Assembly (NCBI RefSeq): GCF_015910535.1
Contig: NZ_JACBJG010000003.1
Coordinates: 62,001 to 126,000 of the forward strand
DNA: 64,000 nucleotides
Direction of reading: 5' to 3'
From: Saccharomonospora sp. NB11
Lineage (GTDB): Bacteria > Actinomycetota > Actinomycetes > Mycobacteriales > Pseudonocardiaceae
Part shown: positions 30,618 to 38,616 of the stretch, piece after piece
Layout of the letters: each line of letters opens with the position of its first letter
Numbering within the stretch: position 1 is the first letter of the stretch
Notes under the pieces: model-generated
Told to the model about the DNA's origin: nothing
The model's database searches: none
The model's input: only the letters and a program-made list of their open reading frames with translations
Made by a program: the position numbers and the translations under genes

Positions 30618-30623
30618 ACCGTA
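30618..30623 (-). promoter_or_regulatory. -10 element for the dehalogenase gene (leaderless)
   Basis: TACGGT on the minus strand, 6 bases before GTG 30611. It decides that start. Confidence 0.4.
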
Positions 30624-30677
30624 GTGGAGAAACCGGCCCGATTCGGGTTTCGGAGACGAAGGCGATACTCACGAGTA

Positions 30678-30710
30678 GTCCCGTGGCCCCCATTCGGGGA
30701 CTCACGGGAC
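30678..30710 (-). terminator. Terminator of the DUF350 operon
   Basis: 8-bp stem GTCCCGTG/CACGGGAC (30678-30685 with 30703-30710) with a second inner CCCC/GGGG pairing. It is 18 bases after the stop of the DUF350 gene. Confidence 0.65.
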
Positions 30711-30727
30711 CACAGCGGGGACGGTCG

Positions 30728-31174
30728 TCAGGAGATGGCGACCGCGACCACGAGACCCAACGCCAGGTGGGCGGCGGCCACGATGAAACTCGCGGCCGTG
30801 TACTTCTCGTTCTCGATCGTCGAGCGCACGTCGATCTTGGTGACGAACTCCAGCGTCCGCACCGCCAGCACCTGGGCGACGATGCCCACCAGGCCGTACA
30901 CGAGCGACGTGATGAGGCCTTCGAGCAGGTCGCTCGCCGAGGCCCAGATGGCGACGACGACGATGAACGCCATCGACACCAGCCCCGACGCCGTGATCAC
31001 CACGGCGTTCGGCTTCCCGGCACGGACGAGTTCACTGAGCTTGCCCGGCGTGGAGAGGTCGATGGCGTAGAAGCCGATCAGCATGAGCACGAGGCCGACG
31101 ATCGCGTACAGCATGATCGCCCCGATGCCCCTGGCGAGGTCGGTACCGAAGGTCTCGGACAGTGCGACGAGCAC
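30728..31174 (-). CDS. DUF350 membrane protein (YjfL-like)
   Basis: 148 residues with four hydrophobic helices (GAIMLYAIVGLVLMLIGFYAIDL; ITASGLVSMAFIVVVAIW; YGLVGIVAQVLAVRTLEFV; FIVAAAHLALGLVVAVAIS). DUF350/UPF0719 proteins occur with GspS-like ATP-grasp enzymes and YgiB-like proteins, as in E. coli yjfL-yjfM-yjfC. The same trio is here on one strand. Function unknown. Confidence 0.8.
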   Translation of the reverse strand: MLVALSETFGTDLARGIGAIMLYAIVGLVLMLIGFYAIDLSTPGKLSELVRAGKPNAVVITASGLVSMAFIVVVAIWASASDLLEGLITSLVYGLVGIVAQVLAVRTLEFVTKIDVRSTIENEKYTAASFIVAAAHLALGLVVAVAIS

Positions 31175-31219
31175 GAAGATCTCCCAGGTCGGATTTGTGA
31201 GTTTTCTGCCGCTGTCCTA

Positions 31220-32386
31220 TCACGACTCCGGGATGCGGTGTGGCACGAACGCCGCGCCGTCGTCGGTCACCAACCCCGACGACTCTCGAATGCCCATGCC
31301 CGCCGCGTTGTCGCCGACGATCCAGGCACCCAGCACGGGCCGGTACCCGCCGAACTCCGGAAGCGGGTCGAACGCCTGGTACGTGTACCCCTCGGCGCCG
31401 TAGACGCCACCCGTCTCGGTCTCGTAGCCGGGCGCGACGATCTGCACGTTGGCGCCCTCACGGCCGAGCTTCGGCTTGCGCACGTACTCGGTGAGCATCC
31501 CCGGCTGGTCGTTGAAGGCGGGCAGCAGGTTCGGATGTCCCGGGTAGTTCTCCCAGAGGATGCCGAGGATCGCCTTGTTGGAGAGCAGCATCTTCCACAG
31601 TGGTTCGATCCACAGTGTCTGCGGCAGCGACTCGACCGCGTAGCGACCGAACTCCTCGTCGATCACCCATTCCCACGGGTACAGCTTCACGATGTTGTCC
31701 ATCGGAGCCTCTTCGAGATCGACGAACCGCTTCAACAGCGGGTCCCAGCCGATCTCCTCGATGGCGAGCCCGACCGTGTCCAGGCCCGCCTCCGCCGCGG
31801 TCTCCTGCAGGTACGTCACCGTGAGGTGGTCCTCACCGGTGGGGTCGGCGCTGGACCAACTGAAGTGCAGCTCGTTGGACGGCAGCTTGCCCGCGACGGT
31901 GCGCCACCGCTCCACGAGCTGTTCGTGCAGGGAGTTCCACTGGTCGTCGTCCGGGTGGACGTCCTCCTTCCAGTACCACTGCACGATGGCCGCCTCCAGC
32001 AGGGAGGTCGGGGTGTCGGCGTTGTACTCCAGCAGCTTCGCGGGCCCGCTGCCGTCGTAGCGCAGGTCGAAACGGCCGTAGACGTGCGGGTCGCCCCGTC
32101 GCCACGACTCGGCGATGTGCGGCCACACCCACTCGGGAAGGCCGAACTCGGCGTAGCGCTCCGCCGTCACGACGTGGTCGACGGCCTCGAGGCACATCGA
32201 GTGCAGCAGCTCCACGTCGGCCTCGATCGACAGGATCTCGGACATGTCGAAGACGTAGTGCACCGACTCGTCCCAGTACGGCCGGGGCTGTCCCGTCGCG
32301 TACCGCGCGGGCGTGCCGAACACCAGACCCTGTTCGGCGACGATCTTCTCCCAGTTCGCGCGGGGCGTCCCGGTCTCTCGACGCAC
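31220..32386 (-). CDS. Glutathionylspermidine synthase-like ATP-grasp protein (YgiC/YjfC family)
   Basis: 388 residues with the C-terminal amidase-free GspS fold: HYVFDMSEILSIEADVELLH early, GRFDLRYDGSGPAKLLEYNADTPTSLLEA (residues ~110-138, typical nucleotide/substrate loop), then KPKLGREGANVQIV. These are ATP-grasp C-N ligases, but only the trypanosomal and E. coli Gsp enzymes are proven to join glutathione and spermidine; YgiC/YjfC-type substrates are unknown. Most actinobacteria use mycothiol, so a different substrate is likely. GTG 32386 chosen for the GGAGG nine bases upstream; 2 bases after the previous stop. Confidence 0.85.
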   Translation of the reverse strand: MRRETGTPRANWEKIVAEQGLVFGTPARYATGQPRPYWDESVHYVFDMSEILSIEADVELLHSMCLEAVDHVVTAERYAEFGLPEWVWPHIAESWRRGDPHVYGRFDLRYDGSGPAKLLEYNADTPTSLLEAAIVQWYWKEDVHPDDDQWNSLHEQLVERWRTVAGKLPSNELHFSWSSADPTGEDHLTVTYLQETAAEAGLDTVGLAIEEIGWDPLLKRFVDLEEAPMDNIVKLYPWEWVIDEEFGRYAVESLPQTLWIEPLWKMLLSNKAILGILWENYPGHPNLLPAFNDQPGMLTEYVRKPKLGREGANVQIVAPGYETETGGVYGAEGYTYQAFDPLPEFGGYRPVLGAWIVGDNAAGMGIRESSGLVTDDGAAFVPHRIPES

Positions 32387-32388
32387 TC

Positions 32389-32964
32389 TCAGGAACCTCC
32401 ACCCTTGCCGAAGTTGCCGCCGCTGATGCCGAACCCGCCACGCTGGATGGTGGTGCCCGACTTCGTCGTGATGGACGCGTTCGACGGCCGCGTGTACGTA
32501 CCACCGCTGACGGGCTGTCCGATCGTGCCCGTACCGCCGTAGTTGTAGCGGTACTGCTGAGTGCCGCCGCCCGGCATGGGGATGAACACCCAGCCGCCGC
32601 TGTGGTAGCCGTGGTGGGAGTTGACGTAGTCGTCGTCGCAGTACTCGTCGTCCACGATGGTGCCGTCGGCGGTCGTGCACACCGCGGTCACCTCGTCGGG
32701 CACGGCCACGAGGTACCAGGCGGCGACCACGCCGACGAGACCGACGGTCACTCCGCCCGCGCCGAGGAGCTTGCGTCGGCTGCGCGCCTTCTCCTCCGCA
32801 GCCTCCAGCGCCGCGCGTTCCTCCTCGGCACGCCGACGCTCGTCCTCCATCGCCTTCACACGCGCGCGTTTCTCGGCGAGCGTCGGCTCCCGAGGCGTCG
32901 TCGTCTCAGGATTCTGGAAGCGCATCGAGCCGCGCCGCTCATCCTTTTGGTTGTCATCCGTCAT
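32389..32964 (-). CDS. YgiB/DUF1190-like membrane-anchored protein
   Basis: 191 residues: charged helical N-terminus (LAEKRARVKAMEDERRRAEEE), one membrane helix (KLLGAGGVTVGLVGVVAAWYLVA in part, ~71-92), then an extracytoplasmic domain with two Cys and acidic motif (VDDEYCDDDYVNSHHGYHSGG) and a Gly/Tyr/Thr-rich end, RGGFGISGGNFGKGGGS. The RGGFG ending and its pairing with a GspS-like gene match YgiB/YjfM proteins. ATG 32964 chosen with GGAG just upstream. First gene of the trio operon. Confidence 0.6.
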   Translation of the reverse strand: MTDDNQKDERRGSMRFQNPETTTPREPTLAEKRARVKAMEDERRRAEEERAALEAAEEKARSRRKLLGAGGVTVGLVGVVAAWYLVAVPDEVTAVCTTADGTIVDDEYCDDDYVNSHHGYHSGGWVFIPMPGGGTQQYRYNYGGTGTIGQPVSGGTYTRPSNASITTKSGTTIQRGGFGISGGNFGKGGGS

Positions 32965-33038
32965 CGCGCACTCCAAGACCGCGGGTCATGCGGTATGTCA
33001 CCTTAGCCACTCACTCACGTCCGCACGGCGGAACAGGC

Positions 33039-34187
33039 ATGATGGTGCTGATGTCCGACCAGCCTGCTCGCCGACCCGACCCGGCTCTGCGTTTCCGCGT
33101 GCTGATGGGAGGTGCCTTCCTGGGCGCCCTCGTCGCGATGGCACTCAGCTGGACCTTCTCGTGGGTACCCGAAAGTCCCGAGGTCGTAGCCCAGCGACAG
33201 GCGGAGGAGCAGGCGGAGCAGGTCGCCAAGGTCCGCGAGGAGGCGTTCCGCTCGCCGCCGGGCAGCTGCCTGCACTGGACCGAGGCGGACGCCAGGGACG
33301 TCCACAAGGTGTCGTGTGACGAGGACCACTTGTTCGAGGTGGTGGGGCTGGCGGACCTGAAGTCGGACCACGGTCCCCGCGCCCCGATGCCGGACGAACA
33401 GGCGTGGCGGGAACTCACGAAGGAGCACTGCGGCCCCCTGGTCGAGGACTATCTCGACGACCCGCTCGACCCCGAGGGGAAGCTGACCATCGGCGTGCTC
33501 CGCCCCGACGAGAAGCAGTGGGCGGACGGCAACCGCACCCTGCACTGCGGACTCCAGTGGGTCGGTCCCGGCGGCGGCCTCCAGGTGCTCACCCAGGCCG
33601 CGAACGACCTCGACCAGTCCTACGTCTGGGAGCCCGGGACCTGCCTCGCGATCGTCGACAAGACCGTCGGCGACCCCATCGGTTGTGACGCGCAGCACTC
33701 GTACGAGATCGTCGCGACGGTCGACCTGTCGAAGGAGTTCGACTCCTACCCCTCGGAGAAGAAGCAGAAGGAGTGGCTCGAACCCAAGTGCGCCAAGCTC
33801 GTGTACAAGTACACGGGCGGCAAGAGCGTGAAGGCGCTGGCAGAGGACGGTCTCATCCTCAGTTGGGACACGCGCTCCGAGGAGAGTTGGAAGGCCGGCT
33901 CCAAGCTCGTCAACTGCAAGGTCGGAGCCACACTGGAGGACCACAGCGGCCTGGCGCCCATCCAAGGCAGTGTGAAGGACAGCGCCAAGGACGAGAAGTC
34001 CGACAAGGACGACAAGGACAACAAGGACGACGAGAAATCCGACGAGGACTCCGGCACGGACGACGAGGGCACCGAGTACGGTGACGGTGACTCGGACGGC
34101 TCCTCGGACGGGGAGGGCTCGGGGACCGAGGGCGACGACTCGTCCGAGTCCGGCGCGGAGGCCGGCGGCCAGGGAAGCGGTGGTTGA
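33039..34187 (+). CDS. Membrane protein with septum-formation-type domain (Rv3835-like)
   Basis: About 382 residues: short cytosolic N-terminus, one helix (VLMGGAFLGALVAMALSW), then an outside part with two repeats, each with Cys-containing landmarks (PPGSCLHW, KVSCDEDHLFEVVG; EPGTCLAIVDK, PIGCDAQHSYEIVATV) as in the septum_form domain. The last 80 residues are a highly charged Lys/Asp then Asp/Glu/Ser/Gly tail. The start lies in a run of in-frame starts; ATG 33051 is also possible. The neighbouring zincin gene follows 3 bases later, matching Rv3835-Rv3836. Likely cell-division or wall related, inferred. Confidence 0.7.
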   Translation: MMVLMSDQPARRPDPALRFRVLMGGAFLGALVAMALSWTFSWVPESPEVVAQRQAEEQAEQVAKVREEAFRSPPGSCLHWTEADARDVHKVSCDEDHLFEVVGLADLKSDHGPRAPMPDEQAWRELTKEHCGPLVEDYLDDPLDPEGKLTIGVLRPDEKQWADGNRTLHCGLQWVGPGGGLQVLTQAANDLDQSYVWEPGTCLAIVDKTVGDPIGCDAQHSYEIVATVDLSKEFDSYPSEKKQKEWLEPKCAKLVYKYTGGKSVKALAEDGLILSWDTRSEESWKAGSKLVNCKVGATLEDHSGLAPIQGSVKDSAKDEKSDKDDKDNKDDEKSDEDSGTDDEGTEYGDGDSDGSSDGEGSGTEGDDSSESGAEAGGQGSGG

Positions 34188-34190
34188 CAC

Positions 34191-34541
34191 ATGCCCGTCG
34201 AGATGAGCCGGTCGCGTTTCGAGGAACTCGTCGCGGACGCCCTCGACCAACTGCCGCCGGAATTCGCGGCGGCCATGGACAACGTCGTCGTTCTGGTCGA
34301 GGATCGGCACGAACAGGAGCACGACCTTCTCGGGCTCTACCACGGCATCGCTCTGACCGAGCGCGGCCACGACTACGGAGGTGTGTTGCCCGACCGCATC
34401 TCGATCTACCGGGAGCCGATTCTGGCCATCTGCGACACCGAGGCCGACGTCGTCGAGGAAGTGCTGATCACCGTGGTGCACGAGGTCGCTCACCACTTCG
34501 GCATCGACGACGCCCGACTGCACGAACTCGGCTGGGGGTAG
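34191..34541 (+). CDS. Zincin-like metallopeptidase (Rv3836-like)
   Basis: 116 residues with the small DUF1025/zincin_1 fold. Catalytic HEVAHHFGI (HExxH plus Gly-Ile, Asp) near residue 99 and VVVLVEDRHEQEHDLLGLYHG region (~30-50). Begins 3 bases after the septum-domain gene, so co-transcribed. Substrate unknown. A minimal cytosolic metallopeptidase conserved across actinobacteria. Confidence 0.85.
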   Translation: MPVEMSRSRFEELVADALDQLPPEFAAAMDNVVVLVEDRHEQEHDLLGLYHGIALTERGHDYGGVLPDRISIYREPILAICDTEADVVEEVLITVVHEVAHHFGIDDARLHELGWG

Positions 34542-34624
34542 CCGGTGCCGCAGCCAGCCTCCCTCCTCCCCGCCGGGTCCGACGCGACCGGTGAGTTCCC
34601 CCGCCGCCGAGCACGTCGATCACG

Positions 34625-35872
34625 ATGAGCACGACGAGCGAGGCGGTCGGCCCGCCGCGGAAGCGGCTCAACCTGCTGGTGGGGTCCAGCGCCTTCGCCA
34701 ACCTCGGTGACGGCATCGCGAAGGTCGCGTTCCCGCTGCTGGCGGTGCAGGTCACCCAGGACCCGCTGCTGATCGCGGGACTGTCGGTGGCGCAGTTTCT
34801 TCCCTGGCTGCTCTTCGGCGTCCTCACGGGCGCGTTGCTCGACCGCATCGACCGGCGCAAGGCGGTCGTGGTCGCCAATCTCGTGCGTGCCACGGTGGTC
34901 GGGCTGGTCGCACTGCTGGTGCAGCTCGACGCCGGCACGATCTGGGTCGTGTACGCCGCCGCGCTGCTCGTGGGGACGGCGGAGACGGTGGCGGACAGCG
35001 CCACCAACGTGTTGATCCCGGCCGTGGTGGAGCGCGACGGCCTCGCGGGCGCCAACAGCAAGTTGCAGGCCGCGGAGATCGTGGGACAGACCTTCCTCGG
35101 CGCCCCGGTGGGCAGCCTGACGTTCGCGCTGTTCGCGGCGTTCCCCTTCTACATCGACTCCGTGGCGTTCGCGCTGGGCGCCGTGCTGCTCGCCGTGCTG
35201 CCCGGCACCTATCGACCGCAACGCGCCGCCACCGCGTCGACCTCGCCCGCGGCCGGGGTGAGGGCCGACATCGTGCAAGGGCTCCGCTGGGTCCGCCACC
35301 ACGCCGTGGTGGCCCGCCTCGTGGTGATCGCGGGACTGACCGGGCTGGTCAGTGAGATGGCCCAGGCGCAGCTCGTGCTCTACGCCCTCGACGACCTCGG
35401 GCTCGACGAGGCGGCGTTCGGGCTGTTCGGGCTCGGCGGAGGCGTCGGTGGGCTGCTCGGCGCGGCACTGGCGTCACGACTGCTCGACCGCCTCGGCGAC
35501 ACGGTGACCCTGCTGATCGGCTTGACCGGCGGCGGTGCGGCCTTCCTCGCGATGGGCCTCGTGACGGACCCGATCGTCGCCGGAGTGCTGTTCGGTCTCT
35601 TCGCGGGGACGGTCGTGACCGTCAACGTCCTGCTCGCCACGGCCCGCCACACCCTGGTGCCGGAGGAGCTGCTGGGTCGAGTACTGGGCGTGTGGCGCAC
35701 GGTCGTGTGGGGATCGTTGCCGGTCGGCGCGCTGCTCGGCGGCCTCACCACCCGCTGGCTCGGGTCGGCGTCGGCGACGTTCGTCGTCTCCGGGGCCGGG
35801 ATGCTCGGGGTGGCCGTCCTCGCGTGGGTCTGGGTGCGCGGCCGCGCGCTCACGCCAGTTCGCCACTCCTGA
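34625..35872 (+). CDS. MFS transporter
   Basis: 415 residues with about twelve hydrophobic helices and the MFS loop-2/3 motif GALLDRIDRRKAV near residue 70. The N-terminus (LLVGSSAFANLGDGIAKVAFPLLA) resembles the MFS_3/EntS-type exporters. Substrate cannot be told. It converges on pheA, overlapping its 3' end by 23 bases. Confidence 0.85.
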   Translation: MSTTSEAVGPPRKRLNLLVGSSAFANLGDGIAKVAFPLLAVQVTQDPLLIAGLSVAQFLPWLLFGVLTGALLDRIDRRKAVVVANLVRATVVGLVALLVQLDAGTIWVVYAAALLVGTAETVADSATNVLIPAVVERDGLAGANSKLQAAEIVGQTFLGAPVGSLTFALFAAFPFYIDSVAFALGAVLLAVLPGTYRPQRAATASTSPAAGVRADIVQGLRWVRHHAVVARLVVIAGLTGLVSEMAQAQLVLYALDDLGLDEAAFGLFGLGGGVGGLLGAALASRLLDRLGDTVTLLIGLTGGGAAFLAMGLVTDPIVAGVLFGLFAGTVVTVNVLLATARHTLVPEELLGRVLGVWRTVVWGSLPVGALLGGLTTRWLGSASATFVVSGAGMLGVAVLAWVWVRGRALTPVRHS

Positions 35873-36755
35873 CGGCCTCGACCCAGCGGGCGGCGTCGGC
35901 GAAGTCGGCATCCGAGGCGTCCGGGCCCACCGTGGCGCGCACGCCGTCCGCCCGGGGGTGCGACCCGAGGAAACGCACCTCGCAACGCCGCTTCAGCGCC
36001 GCGAGCGCGTCCCCGATCCTCGCCTCCGCGACGTGGCCCTCGAAGTCGAGGAAGAATCGGTAGAACCCGAAGTTGCCCTTGATCGGGCGGGCGTCGATCC
36101 GGGTCAGGTTGATGCCGCGTGACGCCAGTTCGGCGAGCAGCTCGGCGAGCGCGCCCGTGCGGTTGGTCGTGGAGGCGACGATCGACGTGCGATCGGCTCC
36201 CGTCGGTTCGGGCAGCGAGCCGGGAGGGGCGAGCAGCAGGAACCGGGTGCGCGCGTCCGGGACGTCGGCCACCCCCTCGGCGAAGACCCGCAGCGGGTAC
36301 GTCCGCGCGGCGACGGGGGCGGTCACCGCCGCGTCGTACTCCCCGTCGCGCACCGCCACGGCGGCGGCCGCCGTCGACGAGGCCACGACGGGCCGGGCGT
36401 CCGGAAGGTTCCGCTCCAACCAGTGCCGTACCTGCGCGAGCGCGTGCGGATGGCTCGCGACCGTCCGGATCGTCTCCACGTCCGGCCGGGTGAGCACGCT
36501 GAAGTGCACGGGCAGCAGCGCCTCCGCCACCGCCACCAGCGGCGAGTCCTCGGCCAGCCCGTCGAGTGTCGCGGTGACAGGGCCCTCCACGGAGTTCTCC
36601 ACCGGAACGCACGCGAACTCGGCGTCGCCCTTGCGCACCGCCGCCAGTGCGGCGGGAATGGTCTCCACCGCGACGAGTTCCTGGTCTGTGGCGAGCTCCC
36701 GGGCGGCCTGCTCCGAGAACGTCCCGACGGGGCCGAAGAAGGCGATGCGCGACAT
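35850..36755 (-). CDS. pheA: Prephenate dehydratase
   Basis: 301 residues: N-terminal PDT domain (FFGPVGTFSEQAA start; VPVENSVEGPVTATLD; TRF catalytic motif in DARTRFLLL), then an ACT regulatory domain (NRTGALAELLAELASRGINL). It turns prephenate into phenylpyruvate for phenylalanine. The ACT phenylalanine-binding ESRP motif reads DARP here, while the GALA motif is intact. ATG 36755 with TAGCCT seven bases upstream (leaderless). Matches Rv3838c. Confidence 0.95.
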   Translation of the reverse strand: MSRIAFFGPVGTFSEQAARELATDQELVAVETIPAALAAVRKGDAEFACVPVENSVEGPVTATLDGLAEDSPLVAVAEALLPVHFSVLTRPDVETIRTVASHPHALAQVRHWLERNLPDARPVVASSTAAAAVAVRDGEYDAAVTAPVAARTYPLRVFAEGVADVPDARTRFLLLAPPGSLPEPTGADRTSIVASTTNRTGALAELLAELASRGINLTRIDARPIKGNFGFYRFFLDFEGHVAEARIGDALAALKRRCEVRFLGSHPRADGVRATVGPDASDADFADAARWVEAVRSGELA

Positions 36756-36762
36756 GAGTCAG

Positions 36763-36768
36763 AGGCTA
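36763..36768 (-). promoter_or_regulatory. -10 element for pheA (leaderless)
   Basis: TAGCCT on the minus strand, 7 bases before ATG 36755. Confidence 0.5.
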
Positions 36769-36865
36769 CGCCGGAGACGAGATGAGACGATCCTCACCCA
36801 CGCAGCGAGTCCAGCCGGTTGGATACGTGGTTACCCCCGGCGGAACTTTTTGCCATGCTGGAAGC

Positions 36866-37477
36866 GTGACCGCCGAATCAGGCACGCACACGTGGAACGG
36901 CACAGGCGCAACGACCTTTTCCGCAGCCCCGGAGTTGGTGTTGTGCGCGGTCGACGACTCCCTCGCCCGCGCCTGGCACGACGTCGCCGACGCGGTGAGC
37001 GGACCGGTACGGGTACATCGGGGGTCGGTGCTCGACATCCACGCGCAGGCCGTGGTCAGTCCCGCGAACAGTTTCGGGTGGATGCGCGGCGGCGTCGACG
37101 CCCTGTACGCGCAGGCGTTCCCCGGCATCGAACAACAGGTGCGCAGCACGATCCTCGCCTACCACGGCGGGGAACTCCCCATCGGCGAAGCCGTCGTCGT
37201 CCCCACCGGCGAGGCGCTTCCGGAGTGGTTGATCAGCGCCCCCACCATGCGGGAGCCCGGGGAACGGCTCCCCGACGACACCGTGCACCCCTACCTGGCG
37301 GCTCGGGCGGTGTTCCTCCTCTGGCGCGACGGCCAGTTCGAACACGGCACGCGTTTCCGCGACGTCGTGGAGACGATCGCGATGCCGGGCCTCGGTACCG
37401 GTGTCGGCGGCGTGTCGCCCCGGACCTGTGCCCGGCAGGTCGCCGCCGCGTGGGACGAGGTCTTCGGCAAGCGCTGA
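36866..37477 (+). CDS. Macro-domain protein
   Basis: About 203 residues. The macro (ADP-ribose-binding) fold shows [26 protein letters not shown], the equivalent of the NAAN…GGGV loop, and [13 protein letters not shown] as the second phosphate loop. Such proteins bind or hydrolyse ADP-ribose derivatives; some remove ADP-ribose from proteins or DNA. No fused domain. GTG 36866 chosen, with CATGCT six bases upstream as a possible -10; an in-frame ATG 36782 adds 28 unlikely residues. Confidence 0.8.
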   Translation: MTAESGTHTWNGTGATTFSAAPELVLCAVDDSLARAWHDVADAVSGPVRVHRGSVLDIHAQAVVSPANSFGWMRGGVDALYAQAFPGIEQQVRSTILAYHGGELPIGEAVVVPTGEALPEWLISAPTMREPGERLPDDTVHPYLAARAVFLLWRDGQFEHGTRFRDVVETIAMPGLGTGVGGVSPRTCARQVAAAWDEVFGKR

Positions 37478-37628
37478 CCGCCGCCGCTCACGGCACCCGT
37501 GGTGCCCGGCACCGCGTCGTCGCGGGTGTAGAACGTCACAGCCCGCCACCGCTCGACAGCACTTACCGTTGAATGCGCGTGAGTTGCCGATGTACGCGCC
37601 AGCCCATCGACGGGCGAGGAGTGAGCGA

Positions 37629-38561
37629 ATGCCACGGGTCCGTGAGCGCAGTCCCTACGTCGAACTACAACGTGACCAGTGGCAAGAGCTGCGGCGGTCG
37701 ACACCTCTGCCGTTGACCGCCGACGAGCTCGCGAAGCTGCGCGGCCTCGGCGAGCAGATCGACCTCACCGAGGTCGCCGAGGTGTACCTTCCGCTGTCCC
37801 GCCTCATCAACCTGCAGGTGGCGGCCCGGCAACGCCTGTACGAAGCCACCACCACCTTCCTCGGCGAGGAGACCCACGGCACGAAGGTCCCGTTCATCAT
37901 CGGGGTCGCGGGCAGCGTGGCCGTCGGGAAGTCCACCACCGCCCGCATCCTGCGGACCCTGCTGGCGCGCTGGCCCGACCACCCGAGGGTCGACCTCGTG
38001 ACGACGGACGGCTTCCTCTACCCGCGGGAGGAACTGATCCGGCGCGGCCTCATGCACCGCAAGGGCTTCCCGGAGAGCTACGACCGGCGTGCGCTGCTGC
38101 GGTTCGTCACCGAGGTCAAGTCCGGCGCCGAGGAGGTCAGGGCACCGGTCTACTCCCATCTCGCCTACGACATCCTCCCCGGCGAGGAACAGGTCGTCCG
38201 CAGGCCGGACATCCTGATCCTCGAAGGTCTCAACGTCCTGCAACCGGGGCCACGACTCACCGTCTCGGACCTGTTCGACTTCTCGATCTACGTCGACGCC
38301 CACACCGCCGACATCGAGCAGTGGTACATCGAGCGGTTCCTCAAGCTGCGGCACACCGCGTTCTCCGACCCGGCCTCGCACTTCCACCACTTCGCCGGCC
38401 TGCCCGACGACGAGGCCAGGGCCGAGGCACGTCACCTCTGGAAAACGATCAACGAGCCGAACCTGGTGGAGAACATCCGACCCACGCGGCCGAGGGCAAC
38501 GCTGGTGCTGCGGAAGGACTTCGACCACTCCATCAACCGCGTCCGCCTGCGCAAGTTGTAG
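37629..38561 (+). CDS. coaA: Pantothenate kinase, type I
   Basis: 310-residue CoaA that phosphorylates pantothenate, the first step to coenzyme A. Walker [16 protein letters not shown], substrate region TTDGFLYP and RKGFPESYD, acceptor segment EGLNVLQ, and C-terminal RLRKL. ATG 37629 has GAGGAG eight bases upstream. Length is standard (about 312). Confidence 0.97.
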   Translation: MPRVRERSPYVELQRDQWQELRRSTPLPLTADELAKLRGLGEQIDLTEVAEVYLPLSRLINLQVAARQRLYEATTTFLGEETHGTKVPFIIGVAGSVAVGKSTTARILRTLLARWPDHPRVDLVTTDGFLYPREELIRRGLMHRKGFPESYDRRALLRFVTEVKSGAEEVRAPVYSHLAYDILPGEEQVVRRPDILILEGLNVLQPGPRLTVSDLFDFSIYVDAHTADIEQWYIERFLKLRHTAFSDPASHFHHFAGLPDDEARAEARHLWKTINEPNLVENIRPTRPRATLVLRKDFDHSINRVRLRKL

Positions 38562-38571
38562 TTTTCACCCG

Positions 38572-38590
38572 ACTCGGTGACTCCCCGAGT
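38572..38590 (+). terminator. Possible weak terminator after coaA
   Basis: 6-bp stem ACTCGG/CCGAGT (38572-38577 with 38585-38590) 10 bases after the coaA stop. Short, so uncertain. Confidence 0.35.
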
Positions 38591-38616
38591 GGTCGAACCA
38601 CGGGCGCGGCCCGACC

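Noticed and set aside
33960..34187. Charged Asp/Glu/Lys/Ser tail as a frameshift artefact
   Set aside because: Reading frame is intact and the low-complexity tail follows conserved repeats; similar tails are common in surface-exposed actinobacterial proteins.
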